Shown: piece by piece, positions 33,163 to 44,130 of the stretch
How the letters are laid out: each line of letters opens with the position of its first letter
Numbering within the stretch: position 1 is the stretch's first letter
From: Streptomyces zagrosensis
GTDB taxonomy: Bacteria > Actinomycetota > Actinomycetes > Streptomycetales > Streptomycetaceae
Direction of reading: 5' to 3'
Length of the DNA: 64,000 bases
Assembly: GCF_014203645.1 (NCBI RefSeq)
Contig: NZ_JACHJL010000003.1
Span: 471,031 to 535,030 of the forward strand
The notes under the pieces: generated by a model
The model's input: the letters and a program-made list of their open reading frames with translations, nothing else
Database searches by the model: none
What the model was told of the DNA's origin: nothing
Program-made: the position numbers and the translations under genes

Positions 33163-34277
33163 AGAAGTTCGACAAGGAACGGGTGCTGCTGGCGATCGCC
33201 GCGCCCGTGCTCGCGTTGATCGCCGCGTTCGCGCTGACCGCGCTGGTCCTGCTGGCCACCGGCAAGGAGCCGTTCAGCGCCTTCGGCGTGATGTTCGAGT
33301 ACGGAGCCAAGTCCGACAGCCAGGTCTACATCCTTAACAAGGCCACCACGTACTACCTCGCCGGCCTCGCCGTCGCCATCGGCTTTCGGATGAACCTCTT
33401 CAACATCGGCGTGGACGGCCAGTACCGGCTCTCCGCCTTCTTCGCCGCTGCCGCAGGCGGCGCGATGGACCTGCCGGGCCTGGTGCAGATCCCGCTGATC
33501 ATCCTGGTCGCCATGCTGGTGGGCGCCATGTGGGCCTCCATCGCCGGCCTGCTCAAGGTCTACCGCGGCGTCAGCGAGGTGATCAGCACCATCATGCTGA
33601 ACTCGCTGGCCACCGCCTTCATCAGCTATCTGCTCGTGGACGGCAAGCTCGGGGTGCTCGACCCGGACACCAACATCGTGTCCACCGAGCCGCTGCCCGC
33701 CTCCAGCCACTTCTTCACCATCCCCACCGGCGGCGACCTCGACCCGGTCTGGGGCTTCATCGTGGTGGCCGTCCTCGCCGGGCTCGCCTTCTGGTTCGTC
33801 CTCGGCCGCACCCGGTTCGGCTTCGACCTGCGCTCGGTGGGCCGCTCCGAGCCCGCCGCACAGGCCAGCGGCGTCAACGTCAAGCGCATGGTGGTCACCA
33901 GCATGGTGCTCTCCGGTGCGATGGCCGGGCTCGTGGGCATGCCGACCGTACTCAACGACACCCACCAGTTCACCGCCGACTTCCCCCTCGGCGTCGGCTT
34001 CACCGGCATCGCCGTCGCGCTGCTCGGCCGCAACAACCCGGTCGGCATCGCGCTCGGCGCGCTGCTGTGGGGCTTCCTCGAACGAGGCGCCAACCGCCTG
34101 GAGTTCGAGGGCTACGACAAGGAGATCGTCGGCGTGATGCAGGGCGTCATCGTGCTGTGCGTCGTCATCGCGTACGAACTGGTACGCCGCTACGGCACCA
34201 AGCGCCAGCAGCAACGGGTAGGCGCCGAACTCGCCGCCCAAACCGTCAACCTCACCAAGCGGGAGGTGGCCAAGTGA
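33159..34277 (+). CDS. Nucleoside ABC transporter permease 1
   Basis: 372 residues from ATG 33159. Family segments: 'LAVAIGFRMNLFNIGVDGQY' (BPD_transp_2 type), 'SEVISTIMLNSLATAFISYLL', 'LRSVGRSEPAAQASGVNVKRM' (coupling loop to the ATPase) and 'GFTGIAVALLGRNNPVGIALGALLWG'. About eight to nine membrane spans. It pairs with the next permease as a heterodimer. Overlaps upstream by ATGA and downstream by GTGA, indicating tight translational coupling. Confidence 0.93.
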   Translation: MKKFDKERVLLAIAAPVLALIAAFALTALVLLATGKEPFSAFGVMFEYGAKSDSQVYILNKATTYYLAGLAVAIGFRMNLFNIGVDGQYRLSAFFAAAAGGAMDLPGLVQIPLIILVAMLVGAMWASIAGLLKVYRGVSEVISTIMLNSLATAFISYLLVDGKLGVLDPDTNIVSTEPLPASSHFFTIPTGGDLDPVWGFIVVAVLAGLAFWFVLGRTRFGFDLRSVGRSEPAAQASGVNVKRMVVTSMVLSGAMAGLVGMPTVLNDTHQFTADFPLGVGFTGIAVALLGRNNPVGIALGALLWGFLERGANRLEFEGYDKEIVGVMQGVIVLCVVIAYELVRRYGTKRQQQRVGAELAAQTVNLTKREVAK

Positions 34278-35581
34278 GCGGCACCCCGGTTCTCACCAAG
34301 ACTCCGGCAGACCCCGAAGGCTCCGGCGGCGCCTCGCGCGGACGGCTGTCCTTCGCCAAGGTGCTGCTGATCATCGCGGGCGCACTGCTCACGCTGTCAG
34401 TGGTACGCGAGATCGTCGACCAGGTCGCCTCCGGGCAGGCCCCCGCCTTCCGCGACATCACCTCATCCGGGCAGATCGCCGCGGGCCTGTCGATGGCCGT
34501 GCCGATCGGCCTCGCCGGGCTCGGCGGGCTGTGGGCGGAGCGGGCCGGGGTGGTCAACATCGGCCTTGAGGGGATGATGATCCTCGGCACGTTCTTCGGC
34601 GCCTGGGCCGGCTACCAGTCCAACCCCTGGCTCGGGGTGCTCGCCGGAGCGCTCGGCGGCGCGGCCGGCGGCCTGGTGCACGCGGTGGCGACCGTCACCT
34701 TCGGCGTGGACCACATCATCTCCGGTGTGGCCATCAACATCCTGGCCCTGGGCGCGACCACCTATCTGGCCAAGCGCTGGTTCGAGCCGCTGTCCGACCA
34801 GGGCGGCAGCCCCAAGCAGTCGCCGCAGGTCGATGACATCCAGCAGTTCACCGTGCCGGGCCTGGCCGATTGGCTGCTGGACCTGGAAAAGCACCACTGG
34901 TTCCTCGTCTCGGACCTCGCGGGCATCCTCGGCGGCCTGGTCACCGACATCTCGGCGCTGACCATCGTGGCCGTCGTCCTGTTCGTCGGCACCTTCTTCG
35001 TCTTGTGGAAGACCTCGTTCGGGCTACGGCTGCGCTCCTGCGGTGAGAACCCCGTCGCCGCCGAGTCGCTCGGCGTCAACGTCTACCTCTACAAGTACGT
35101 GGCCGTCGTCACCTCCGGCGCGCTGGCCGGGCTCGGCGGCGTCTTCCTCGCCCTGGTCCGCTCGCACATCTACAACGAGGGCCAAACCGGCGGCCGGGGC
35201 TACATCGGCCTCGCCGCGATGCTGTTCGGCAACTGGCGCCCCGGCGGGCTGGCCATGGGCGCCGGCCTGTTCGGCTACTCCGACGCGCTCCAACTACGCA
35301 GCGGCGGCGCCACCGTGCACGCCCTGATACTGCTGGTCGCGCTCGGCCTGCTCGCACTGGCGGTATGGCGACTGACCCGTAAGCAGCACATCGCGGCCAC
35401 GCTGAGCGGCCTCGCCGCTGCGCTGCTGATCGTCTGGTACGCCATGACCGACTCGGTGCCGAACGAACTGGTCGGCGCCACGCCGTACATCGTGACCCTG
35501 CTGGTGATGGCCCTGGCAGCGCAGCGACTTCGCATGCCCAAGGCCAACAACAAGCCCTACCGAAGAGGCCAAGGCACATGA
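34274..35581 (+). CDS. Nucleoside ABC transporter permease 2
   Basis: 435 residues from GTG 34274. 'GLAGLGGLWAERAGVVNIGLEGMMILG', 'DHIISGVAINILALGATTYL', 'LRLRSCGENPVAAESLGVNVYLYK' (coupling helix) and 'RGYIGLAAMLFGNWRPGG' mark the second BMP-transporter permease. About ten spans; a ~40-residue loop around residues 175-215 ('SDQGGSPKQSPQVDD') is extracytoplasmic. The stop overlaps the cytidine deaminase start by ATGA. Confidence 0.93.
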   Translation: MSGTPVLTKTPADPEGSGGASRGRLSFAKVLLIIAGALLTLSVVREIVDQVASGQAPAFRDITSSGQIAAGLSMAVPIGLAGLGGLWAERAGVVNIGLEGMMILGTFFGAWAGYQSNPWLGVLAGALGGAAGGLVHAVATVTFGVDHIISGVAINILALGATTYLAKRWFEPLSDQGGSPKQSPQVDDIQQFTVPGLADWLLDLEKHHWFLVSDLAGILGGLVTDISALTIVAVVLFVGTFFVLWKTSFGLRLRSCGENPVAAESLGVNVYLYKYVAVVTSGALAGLGGVFLALVRSHIYNEGQTGGRGYIGLAAMLFGNWRPGGLAMGAGLFGYSDALQLRSGGATVHALILLVALGLLALAVWRLTRKQHIAATLSGLAAALLIVWYAMTDSVPNELVGATPYIVTLLVMALAAQRLRMPKANNKPYRRGQGT

Positions 35582-36000
35582 GCGAACCCCGCGACGCCCC
35601 TGCTCCGCTCGACGCGAGCGGCTGGCGGGAGCTGCGGGAACGGGCCCGGGACGCGATGTCCCGGGCCTACGCCCCTTACTCCAGCTTCCCGGTCGGCGCA
35701 GCCGCCCTCGTGGACGACGGCCGCACCGTTGTTGGCTGCAATGTGGAAAACGCCGCGTACGGGGTGGCGCTATGCGCCGAATGTGGCCTGGTCTCCGCCC
35801 TGTTCGCCAGCGGCGGCGGTCGGCTGACCGCCTTCACGTGCTGCGACCGCAAGGGACGGGTACTCATGCCCTGCGGCCGGTGCCGTCAGCTCCTGTGGGA
35901 GCACGGCGGCCCGGAACTCCGCGTGGACACCGCCTCCGGCATCCGCCCACTCGCCGAACTGCTCCCGGACGCCTTCGGCGCCGCCGACCTCGAACGGTAG
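35578..36000 (+). CDS. cdd: Cytidine deaminase
   Basis: 140 residues from ATG 35578, overlapping the permease stop. Zinc-site motifs are complete: 'NVENAAYGVALCAECGLV' (Cys and catalytic Glu) and 'PCGRCRQLL' (two Cys). 'AYAPYSSFPVGAA' is the family substrate-binding opening. It converts (deoxy)cytidine to (deoxy)uridine after import. The 116-bp gap to the next gene holds only a GC-rich spacer. Confidence 0.96.
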   Translation: MSEPRDAPAPLDASGWRELRERARDAMSRAYAPYSSFPVGAAALVDDGRTVVGCNVENAAYGVALCAECGLVSALFASGGGRLTAFTCCDRKGRVLMPCGRCRQLLWEHGGPELRVDTASGIRPLAELLPDAFGAADLER

Positions 36001-36116
36001 TTTTCTCACCGGCGGCACGAAGAGTGCCCGACGCACGGACGTGCTGGGGTACCCCACAGGTGCCGACGCACCCCGGGTGCCGACGCACGCGAACGTACAG
36101 AAAGGCCCGCACGCCC

Positions 36117-37394
<1,278 letters not shown>

Positions 37395-37504
37395 TGCGGG
37401 GGTGCGTCGCACGCTCGCACGTTCGAGTGGCGGGTTGCGGTGGACCGGCCCCGGACCGGTTGGGCATGCTGGGATCGGTGACGTAACCAATGGAGGAGAC
37501 CGCC

Positions 37505-38095
37505 ATGAGCGCACTCACCGTCGATCACTCGTCGGCTGCTGGTCAGGAGTGGGATGACCTGGTCCGCATCTGGGAGCAGACGGACGCACCCGAGGGCTGC
37601 AAGGTGGAGATCATCGAGGGGATCGTCACCGTGGCACCACCGCCGGCCTGGGAACACAACGACGCCGCTGACGAGGTGCAGCGAGTGCTGTACGGGGTTA
37701 TCCCCAGGGACTGGGCGATCTATCAAAACCTTGGGCTCACCGTGCCGGAACGCAAGGGGGCCTTCGTACCCGATCTTGTCGTAATTCCCAAGGCGGCGCC
37801 GAGGGGGGAGAAGGGCTACTCGTCAGCGGGCGAGGCACGGCTCGTTGTCGAGATCACCTCGCGCAGCAACGCCAATCACGACAGAGTCGAGAAGCTTCGC
37901 GCGTACGCCACGGCAGCCGTGCCCCTCTACCTCCTGTTGGACGCCTGGCACTCGGGCAAACCCACGGCCACGCTTTACGGGCAGCCGAAAAACGGGTTGT
38001 ACCGGGTTCTCGACACGGTGGCCTACGACAATGAGCTCCCATTGCCGGAGCCGTTCAACATCACGCTGGACACCTCGCTCTTCCCCGTGGCGTGA
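37505..38095 (+). CDS. Uma2-family (DUF820) restriction-endonuclease-fold protein
   Basis: 196 residues from ATG 37505 (GGAGGA at about 37492-37497). PD-(D/E)xK-like features: 'EIIEGIVTVAPPPAWEHND', 'VPERKGAFVPDLVVI' (Asp) and 'LVVEITSRSNANHDRVEKLRAY' (Glu...Lys). Streptomyces genomes carry many copies, with no settled function. No toxin/antitoxin or phage gene is next to it. A hairpin follows. Confidence 0.9.
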   Translation: MSALTVDHSSAAGQEWDDLVRIWEQTDAPEGCKVEIIEGIVTVAPPPAWEHNDAADEVQRVLYGVIPRDWAIYQNLGLTVPERKGAFVPDLVVIPKAAPRGEKGYSSAGEARLVVEITSRSNANHDRVEKLRAYATAAVPLYLLLDAWHSGKPTATLYGQPKNGLYRVLDTVAYDNELPLPEPFNITLDTSLFPVA

Positions 38096-38102
38096 CTCGG
38101 GC

Positions 38103-38136
38103 GTACGGGGGCCCTGAGCACACAGGCCCCCCGTAC
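38103..38136. terminator. Bidirectional hairpin between Uma2 and MFS genes
   Basis: GTACGGGGGCC (38103-38113) pairs with GGCCCCCCGTAC (38125-38136) with a single-base bulge, between convergent genes. Confidence 0.7.
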
Positions 38137-38147
38137 AGCAAGCCCTG

Positions 38148-39611
38148 CTACCGCGCCGCCACCAGCGCCCGCCGCTGCACCAGCGCCTTGCGTGTCGCGT
38201 ACAGGGTGATGCCCGCCGCCCCCACCATCGCCGCCAGGCCGAGCACGACCGTGCCCTCCCAGCCGGCCGCGTGGAAGGCGACGGCGCCGAGCGTGCCGCC
38301 CGCGCTGCTGCCCAGGTAGTACGCCGACTGGTAGAGCGCTGACGCCTGCGCGCGGCCCGTCGTGGCGGTTCGGCTGACCGACGAGGAGGCCACCGCGTGC
38401 CCTGCGAAGAAGCCCGCGGTGATCAGCACCAGGCCGAGCAGCACCGCGACCAGCGACGCGGTCAACGACAGCAGCAGGCCGAAGGTGGTGGTGCCCACCG
38501 CCAGATACAGCGCGCCGCGCCGACCGAGGCGCCCGACGAGCCGGCCCGCCGCCGCAGAGGAGGCCGTGCCCACCAGGTACACCAGGAAGATTGAGCCGAC
38601 GATGCCCTGCGGCAGGTTGAACGGCTCATCGATCAGCCGATAGCCGATGACCGTGTAGACCGCGCCGAACACGGTCATGAACAGTGCCCCGATCGCGTAC
38701 AGGCGGCGCAGCAGCGGGTCGGCCAGATGGCCTTTCACGGTGCGGGCCAGATCGCGCGGCCCGACCGGGCGCGAGGTGAAGTGCCGGGCCGGCGGCACGA
38801 GCAGGCGGAAGACCACCGCGCACACCACGGCCAGCACCCCCACCGCGGCCAGCGCGGCCCGCCAGCCCCATGCCTGGGCCACCCAACCGGTCACGATGCG
38901 GCCCGACATGCCGCCGATGCTGTTCCCGGCGACGAACAGGCCGATCGCGCCGACCAGCGCCTTGGCCCGTATCTCTTCGGCCAGATACGCCATCGCGGAC
39001 GCGGGCACTCCGGCCAGCGCCGCGCCCTGCACCGCGCGTAGCGCGATCAACCAGCCCAGGTTCGGCGCGAACGGGGTGAGCAGTGCGACGACCGCGGCGA
39101 TGCTCAGCGACGCTGTCATCAAGGTGCGCCGCCCGAAGCGTTCGGACAGCGCGCTCAAGGGCAGCACGGCGAGTGCGAGGGCGCCGGTGGCGGCCGACAC
39201 GGTCCAACTGGCCTGGCCGGGTGTGACGCCCAGGTCGCCCGAGATGGCGGGCAGCAGCGCCTGCGTGGAGTACAGCAGCGCGAAGGTGGAGATGCCGGCC
39301 GCGAGGAGCGCGAAGCTCATCCGGCGATATCCGGGCCCGCCGGGGCGCAGCTTGCTGCCCTCGGAGTTGGCCCCGGGGCCGTCGCCTCCACCACCGTTGC
39401 CCCCGCCGGAGGCGAGGTGCGCACCGCGGGAACCGCCGCCACGTGGGACGGGGTCGGCGGTCGCTGGCCTGGTCGCTGGCCTAGCCGCCGACGCGGCTGG
39501 AGGCGCGGTCGCTGACATGGCTGGCAGGGCGGCGGAAGAGGAGGCGGGGAACGGCGCGGCGGAGGCGCCCACACGGAGTTCGGTGGACGCCTCGATATCG
39601 GCAGGAGGCAT
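38148..39611 (-). CDS. MFS transporter
   Basis: 487 residues from ATG 39611; the exact start is uncertain because no clear ribosome site precedes it. The first ~110 residues are a Pro/Ala/Gly-rich cytoplasmic leader. Twelve membrane spans follow, with the MFS motif A-like loop 'ALSERFGRRTLMT' and 'GRLVGRLGRRGAL' between halves. 'LLYSTQALLPAISGDLGVTPGQASWTVS' resembles the YnfM/arabinose-type efflux branch. It is divergent from a LysR regulator, so substrate-responsive efflux is likely. Confidence 0.9.
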   Translation of the reverse strand: MPPADIEASTELRVGASAAPFPASSSAALPAMSATAPPAASAARPATRPATADPVPRGGGSRGAHLASGGGNGGGGDGPGANSEGSKLRPGGPGYRRMSFALLAAGISTFALLYSTQALLPAISGDLGVTPGQASWTVSAATGALALAVLPLSALSERFGRRTLMTASLSIAAVVALLTPFAPNLGWLIALRAVQGAALAGVPASAMAYLAEEIRAKALVGAIGLFVAGNSIGGMSGRIVTGWVAQAWGWRAALAAVGVLAVVCAVVFRLLVPPARHFTSRPVGPRDLARTVKGHLADPLLRRLYAIGALFMTVFGAVYTVIGYRLIDEPFNLPQGIVGSIFLVYLVGTASSAAAGRLVGRLGRRGALYLAVGTTTFGLLLSLTASLVAVLLGLVLITAGFFAGHAVASSSVSRTATTGRAQASALYQSAYYLGSSAGGTLGAVAFHAAGWEGTVVLGLAAMVGAAGITLYATRKALVQRRALVAAR

Positions 39612-39674
39612 GCCAACGACAGTAAGCAGCCCCCTTTCATGCGTCCAATGCACAACCTGGCGATAATCAATCCC

Positions 39675-40820
39675 ATGGTGCATCAACACAGGTCAGAGCG
39701 TTCCCTGTCACGTCAGGGCAAGGAGAAAGTCACGTCGGACACACCACAGTCCCCCGCACCCCGGCCCCTCGCACCGCAGCCCCCCGCACCCCAGTCCCCC
39801 GCAAGGCCGTCCGCCCCGCCCCCCACCCAGGCGCCGAGAACCGGCGCGCCAGCGGCCCGCTCCCCGGGCGCGCTGCCGCCCGGCGGTGTGCCGAACGACG
39901 GCCCTGGCACCGCCGCCGCCTCCTGGGCGGCGGCACTCGCGCCGCGGCTCGTGCAGTTCGCCGCCGTTGCCCGGTACGAGCACGTCACCCGGGCCGCCCA
40001 GCAGCTCGGAGTGCCGCAGTCCACCCTGAGCCGGGCCATGGCCAGGCTCGAACAGGACCTGGGCGTCGCCCTATTCGCCCGGCATGGGCGGACCGTATCG
40101 CTCACCCCGGCCGGCCGTACCTTCCTCGCTTCCACCCAGCGGGCGTTGGCCGAGGTGGAGCGAGCCGCCGAGTCCGTACGCGCCGACGCCGACCCGGCCG
40201 CGGGCAAGGTCGCCTTCGGCTTCTTGCACACGCTGGGCTCGGAAACCGTCCCCGGGCTGCTGCGGACCTTCCGCGCTGACCATCCGCGGGTACGGTTCCA
40301 ACTCGTCCAAAACTATGGCGAGGCGATGATCGAACGCCTTCGCGCCGGCGACCTGGACCTGTGTTTGACCTCGCCGGTCCCCGACGCGCCCGATTTGGTC
40401 GCACGCCGCCTTGACGAGCAGAAACTACGGCTGGTCGTCCCCGATGACCATCGGCTAGCCAGTCGCAAACGCGTCCGCCTCGCCGAGGCGTCCACCGAAC
40501 TCTTCGTCACCCTGGAACCTGGCTACGGGCTGCGCCGGATCACCGACGCGGTGTGTGCCGAGGCCGGGTTCTCGCCGAAGGTGGCCTTCGAGGGCGAGGA
40601 GGCGGAGACGCTACGCGGCCTGGTCGCGGCCGGCCTCGGGGTGGCCCTGCTGCCGCCGCCGGCGGTGCCGCGGCCCGGCGTGGTGGAGCTGACGGTCACG
40701 GCGCCGCGCGCGGTCCGCGAAATCGGCGTGGCCTGGCTCGGCGGACACCCGGATACCCCGCCGGTCGCCGCGTTCAAGCGCTTCCTCCTCAGCCGCCGCG
40801 GCCAACTCCTGCCCCGCTGA
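39675..40820 (+). CDS. LysR-family transcriptional regulator
   Basis: 381 residues from ATG 39675. The winged helix starts only at about residue 93 ('LVQFAAVARYEHVTRAAQQLGVPQSTLSRAMARLEQDLG'); before it lies an ~85-residue Pro/Ala-rich stretch unusual for LysR proteins, so a later start (GTG near 39888) is possible. The LysR substrate domain follows ('KVAFGFLHTLGSETVPGLLRTFRADHP', 'LRAGDLDLCLTS', 'GLVAAGLGVALLPPPA'). The divergent MFS gene is the probable target. Confidence 0.9.
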   Translation: MVHQHRSERSLSRQGKEKVTSDTPQSPAPRPLAPQPPAPQSPARPSAPPPTQAPRTGAPAARSPGALPPGGVPNDGPGTAAASWAAALAPRLVQFAAVARYEHVTRAAQQLGVPQSTLSRAMARLEQDLGVALFARHGRTVSLTPAGRTFLASTQRALAEVERAAESVRADADPAAGKVAFGFLHTLGSETVPGLLRTFRADHPRVRFQLVQNYGEAMIERLRAGDLDLCLTSPVPDAPDLVARRLDEQKLRLVVPDDHRLASRKRVRLAEASTELFVTLEPGYGLRRITDAVCAEAGFSPKVAFEGEEAETLRGLVAAGLGVALLPPPAVPRPGVVELTVTAPRAVREIGVAWLGGHPDTPPVAAFKRFLLSRRGQLLPR

Positions 40821-40865
40821 AGGTGCCGCGGGGCCTTGCGATAGCACCGCCGTGCGGCCCAGCGG

Positions 40866-41492
40866 TCAGGGCTGCTCCGCGATCAACGGGTCCAGGGCCT
40901 CGTGCAGGTCCTCCTCGCCGATCGGGCTCAGCGCGCGGGCGGCGATCTTGCCTTCGCGGTCGATGAAGAGGGTGGAGGGGATGCCCTGGGGGTTGAAGCT
41001 GCCCTTGGGGAAGCGCAGCGCGAGTTTGCTCGTCGGGTCGTGCCAACTCGGGTAGCGCACCCCGAGTTCCTTCTCGAACTTGGTGGCCTGCGTCTTTTCG
41101 TGATCGCTGTTGAGACCGACGAACGCGACATCACCCGTGGTCTTCGCGGCGACCTTCACCAGGCTCGGGGTCTCCGCGCGGCACGGTGGGCACCAGGAGG
41201 CCCACAGATTGACCGCGACGACCTTGCCCTTGTAGTCGGAGAGCCGGACCGTCTCGCCGTGCAGGGCTGCCCCAACGACGTCGGGCGCGGGCTTACGGTC
41301 GGCCTTGGCCACGGTTTCGATGGTGCTGGACCCATGTCGGGTGAAGCTGGCCTTGCCCTTCGCGTCGCCGCTGCCACATCCGGTGAGGGCCACGGTGAGG
41401 GCGAGTGCGGTGGCCGAGAGCCCGGCCACGGTGGGGAGCGCGGGGCGGCGGCTGCGGGTACGGATGCGGGAAACCGGCCAGCGGGTAGGCAT
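40866..41492 (-). CDS. TlpA/ResA-like thiol-disulfide redoxin lipoprotein
   Basis: 208 residues from ATG 41492. A twin-Arg/Arg-rich N-terminus precedes a hydrophobic stretch and lipobox 'ALTGC'. The thioredoxin fold carries 'VVAVNLWASWCPPCRAETPSL' with the WCPPC active site, 'FVGLNSDHEKTQATKFEKELG' and the cis-Pro region 'FNPQGIPSTLFIDREGKI'. It reduces or oxidises thiols on the outer membrane face, for example in cytochrome c maturation. A hydrolase gene lies 55 bp upstream on the same strand. Confidence 0.92.
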   Translation of the reverse strand: MPTRWPVSRIRTRSRRPALPTVAGLSATALALTVALTGCGSGDAKGKASFTRHGSSTIETVAKADRKPAPDVVGAALHGETVRLSDYKGKVVAVNLWASWCPPCRAETPSLVKVAAKTTGDVAFVGLNSDHEKTQATKFEKELGVRYPSWHDPTSKLALRFPKGSFNPQGIPSTLFIDREGKIAARALSPIGEEDLHEALDPLIAEQP

Positions 41493-41547
41493 ACGGGCAA
41501 GTCTTCCATGGGCCCCGTGGGGCCTTCCGCGCACCCCACGGGCGAGG

Positions 41548-42321
41548 CTACCGCCGCAGCGACGTGCCAAAGCCCGCTGCCAGCGGCATCCGCAGGCCGA
41601 TCGGTGGCGGAGCCGCCAGCGCGTCGGTCAGTGGACGCGCGTAGCCATGATCAAACAGTGAACCAAGGGCGAAGTCGGCCGCCAGTGCGTACACCTCGGG
41701 ACGGTGCTGCTGAAGCCGGTGGCCGTCCGTGTGCACCTCGAAGCGGCACACCTCGTTGTTGATCTTCTTGGCCCGCTCGGCGAGCCGATACGAGAGCTCG
41801 GGGTCGGTGTGTGTGTCGTTCGTGCCGTGCACAACGAGAACGCGCCTGCCCGCCAGGTGCTTCACCGGGTCCGGGCTCAGCGCCGCCTCCGAGTCCGGCA
41901 GCCAGGGAGCGAGTGCCAGAACCGAGTTGACGGCCGGATGCCCGGCGGCGCGTAGCGCGGCCCGCGCGCCCATCCCCACCCCGATGAGGCAGATCGGCAC
42001 ATCCCCGTAACGCCGGACCACCTCGTCCGCTGCCCACTGCGCATCCTGCGCTGGATGCGCTGCTGAACCGTTCCACCCGCGACATCGATAGCGCACGACA
42101 TGGGCGGTCAGCCCCTCGGACTGCCCCGCCTTGGCCAGTTGGCGCCCCAGTGGCCACATCGCCGCCACCGAAAGGGGCGAAGGCCGCCGGGTGCCACTGG
42201 GCGCGCCACCGGGCAGCAACAGCACCACTCCGCAGACGGTTTCCCCCGCCGCGGCCATCCCCAACGGCCGCCCCAGCCGGGCGCTTCGATCCGGTCGTTC
42301 CGGCAACGCTTGCTGAGCCAT
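41548..42321 (-). CDS. Alpha/beta-hydrolase-fold protein without the usual nucleophile
   Basis: 257 residues from ATG 42321. '[13 protein letters not shown]' is the oxyanion-side strand, and '[22 protein letters not shown]' (acid) and '[17 protein letters not shown]' (His) are in the expected places. The nucleophile elbow, usually GxSxG, reads '[12 protein letters not shown]', with Gly where Ser should be. Hydrolase activity through the standard triad is therefore unlikely. It is divergent from adenosine deaminase, whose operator lies between them, and may be co-transcribed with the redoxin gene. Confidence 0.78.
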   Translation of the reverse strand: MAQQALPERPDRSARLGRPLGMAAAGETVCGVVLLLPGGAPSGTRRPSPLSVAAMWPLGRQLAKAGQSEGLTAHVVRYRCRGWNGSAAHPAQDAQWAADEVVRRYGDVPICLIGVGMGARAALRAAGHPAVNSVLALAPWLPDSEAALSPDPVKHLAGRRVLVVHGTNDTHTDPELSYRLAERAKKINNEVCRFEVHTDGHRLQQHRPEVYALAADFALGSLFDHGYARPLTDALAAPPPIGLRMPLAAGFGTSLRR

Positions 42322-42408
42322 GTCAGAACGATGGCAGAAGCACGGGTGTACTCCACCACGCAGGCTGGTCACTGTTCCGTATCTATCCGGGTGGCTATCA
42401 GAGGCGAT

Positions 42409-42420
42409 CTACGCGCGTAG
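42409..42420 (+). promoter_or_regulatory. Nucleoside-regulon operator upstream of add (CTACGCGCGTAG)
   Basis: A perfect 12-bp palindrome ending 16 bp before the add start. Its last three bases open a candidate -10, TAGGGT (42418-42423), so bound protein would block the promoter. Identical copies lie before deoC and the purine phosphorylase gene. Confidence 0.8.
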
Positions 42421-42436
42421 GGTCTATGGTGCGCAA

Positions 42437-43603
42437 ATGACGAGCGAGAACACCCAGCGACCCAGCCCGGAACAAATCCGGCGTGCCCCCAAGGCGCTGC
42501 TGCACGATCACCTCGATGGTGGCCTGCGCCCCGCCACCATCGTCGAACTGGCCGACGAGGTCGGCTACCAGGGCCTTCCCGTCACTGACCCCGCCGCACT
42601 CGGCGACTGGTTCCAGGCGGCGGCCGACTCCGGTTCGCTGGAGCGCTACCTGGAAACCTTCGCGCACACCTGTGCCGTCATGCAGACCACGGAGGCGCTG
42701 CGCCGGGTGGCTGCCGAGTGCGCCGAGGACCTGGCGGCAGACGGTGTCGTCTACGCCGAGGTGCGGTATGCACCCGAGCAACACCTGGAGCGGGGGCTGA
42801 CCCTGGAGCAGGTGGTCGAGGCGGTCAACGACGGCTTTCGGGAAGGCGAGCGCAGGGCGCGCGAGGCCGGCCACCGCATCCGGGTGGGCGCGCTGCTCAC
42901 CGCGATGCGGCACGCCGCCCGAGCCCTGGAGATCGCCGAACTCGCCAACCGCTACCGCGATCTGGGCGTCGTCGGCTTCGACATCGCGGGCGCCGAGGCG
43001 GGTTTCCCGCCCACCCGGCACCTCGACGCGTTCGAGTACCTCAAGCGCGAGAACAACCACTTCACCATTCACGCGGGAGAGGCGTTCGGCCTGCCCTCGA
43101 TCTGGCAGGCGCTTCAGTGGTGCGGTGCCGACCGGCTCGGCCACGGGGTGCGCATCATCGACGACATCGAGGTCGCCGACGACGGCGGCATCAAGCTCGG
43201 CCGCCTGGCCAGTTACGTACGCGACAAGCGCATCCCCTTGGAGCTGTGCCCCACATCCAACCTCCAGACCGGCGCCGCCTCCTCGTACGCCGAACACCCC
43301 ATCGGGTTGCTGCGCAGGCTGCACTTCCGGGCCACCGTCAACACCGATAACCGGCTGATGAGTGGTACGAGCATGAGTCGCGAATTCGAGCACCTGGTAT
43401 CGACGTTCCGATACACGCTCGATGACATGCAGTGGTTCACGGTCAATGCGATGAAATCCGCGTTCATTCCTTTCGATGAACGTTTGGCGATGATCAACGA
43501 TGTGATTAAGCCTGGGTACGCCGAACTGAAAGCCGAATGGCTGTTCCGCCAGTCGGCCGCACAGACGGCGATGACCAGCGGCTCTGCCGGCAAGAAGGGC
43601 TGA
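42437..43603 (+). CDS. add: Adenosine deaminase
   Basis: 388 residues from ATG 42437; no ribosome site is visible and the candidate -10 ends only 13 bp before, so the mRNA leader is very short. Metal-site motifs: '[14 protein letters not shown]' (HxH), '[10 protein letters not shown]' (His, Glu), 'DRLGHGVRI' (His) and '[11 protein letters not shown]', '[11 protein letters not shown]' (Asp). It converts (deoxy)adenosine to (deoxy)inosine, the substrate for purine nucleoside phosphorylase at 57.5 kb. Variant residues for other purines cannot be excluded. Confidence 0.95.
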   Translation: MTSENTQRPSPEQIRRAPKALLHDHLDGGLRPATIVELADEVGYQGLPVTDPAALGDWFQAAADSGSLERYLETFAHTCAVMQTTEALRRVAAECAEDLAADGVVYAEVRYAPEQHLERGLTLEQVVEAVNDGFREGERRAREAGHRIRVGALLTAMRHAARALEIAELANRYRDLGVVGFDIAGAEAGFPPTRHLDAFEYLKRENNHFTIHAGEAFGLPSIWQALQWCGADRLGHGVRIIDDIEVADDGGIKLGRLASYVRDKRIPLELCPTSNLQTGAASSYAEHPIGLLRRLHFRATVNTDNRLMSGTSMSREFEHLVSTFRYTLDDMQWFTVNAMKSAFIPFDERLAMINDVIKPGYAELKAEWLFRQSAAQTAMTSGSAGKKG

Positions 43604-43741
43604 TTGCAGAATCTTCCAAGCGGGGGCGCGTCTGCGCCGTAGCACGCGACACCCCGATGGTTTTCCGGTGTTTGCCCGGCGTCGTTGCCGATGACTACGT
43701 TGCAGTGCCGCTCAAGAACCCCGTACCAAGGAAGATTTCTC

Positions 43742-43978
43742 ATGAAGCAGGGAATGATCAAGACCCTCACCGTCGCCGCTGTGTGCGTTGCCTTCGCGGC
43801 CACCGCCGCGGGGACGGCATCGGCTGCCGAGACCGGCCGCGAGACGATCACCAAGCCCATTGGCGAGGCGACCGCCCTGCTGTCGAAGGCCGCTGCCGCC
43901 CAGAAGACGGAGAAGACCGCGCCCCCGGCCAACACGAACGGGCTGCGGAACCTGCTTGGCGGGGCGTCGCGCCGCTGA
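43742..43978 (+). CDS. Small secreted protein
   Basis: 78 residues from ATG 43742 (AAGGA about 9 bp upstream). A clear signal peptide ('MIKTLTVAAVCVAFAATAAG', cleavage after 'ASA') leaves ~48 residues, Ala/Lys/Thr-rich with 'GEATALLSKAAAAQK' and 'NGLRNLLGG'. There are no cysteines. The function is unknown. A hairpin lies ~60 bp after the stop. Confidence 0.75.
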   Translation: MKQGMIKTLTVAAVCVAFAATAAGTASAAETGRETITKPIGEATALLSKAAAAQKTEKTAPPANTNGLRNLLGGASRR

Positions 43979-44036
43979 CTCCCCAGCGCCCGGGCGACCG
44001 GCCGAGGGCGCACTCGGACAACCTCGGACAACACGG

Positions 44037-44069
44037 TGGGCCGTACACCCGGCAACGGGGTGCGGCCCA
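44037..44069. terminator. Bulged hairpin between convergent small genes
   Basis: TGGGCCG (44037-44043) plus CACCC (44046-44050) pair with GGGTG (44058-44062) plus CGGCCCA (44063-44069), leaving a 2-nt bulge. Confidence 0.6.
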
Positions 44070-44130
44070 TCGCCACGCGCCGGTGCGGTGCCACCGCCGA
44101 GCGGTCTGCGCTGCGTGGCGCGCGGGCCGC

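Noticed and set aside
32616..34241. 541-codon minus-strand open frame opposite the ABC genes
   Set aside because: Antisense to strongly recognisable transporter genes; low-complexity His/Asp/Gly translation typical of a GC-rich shadow frame.
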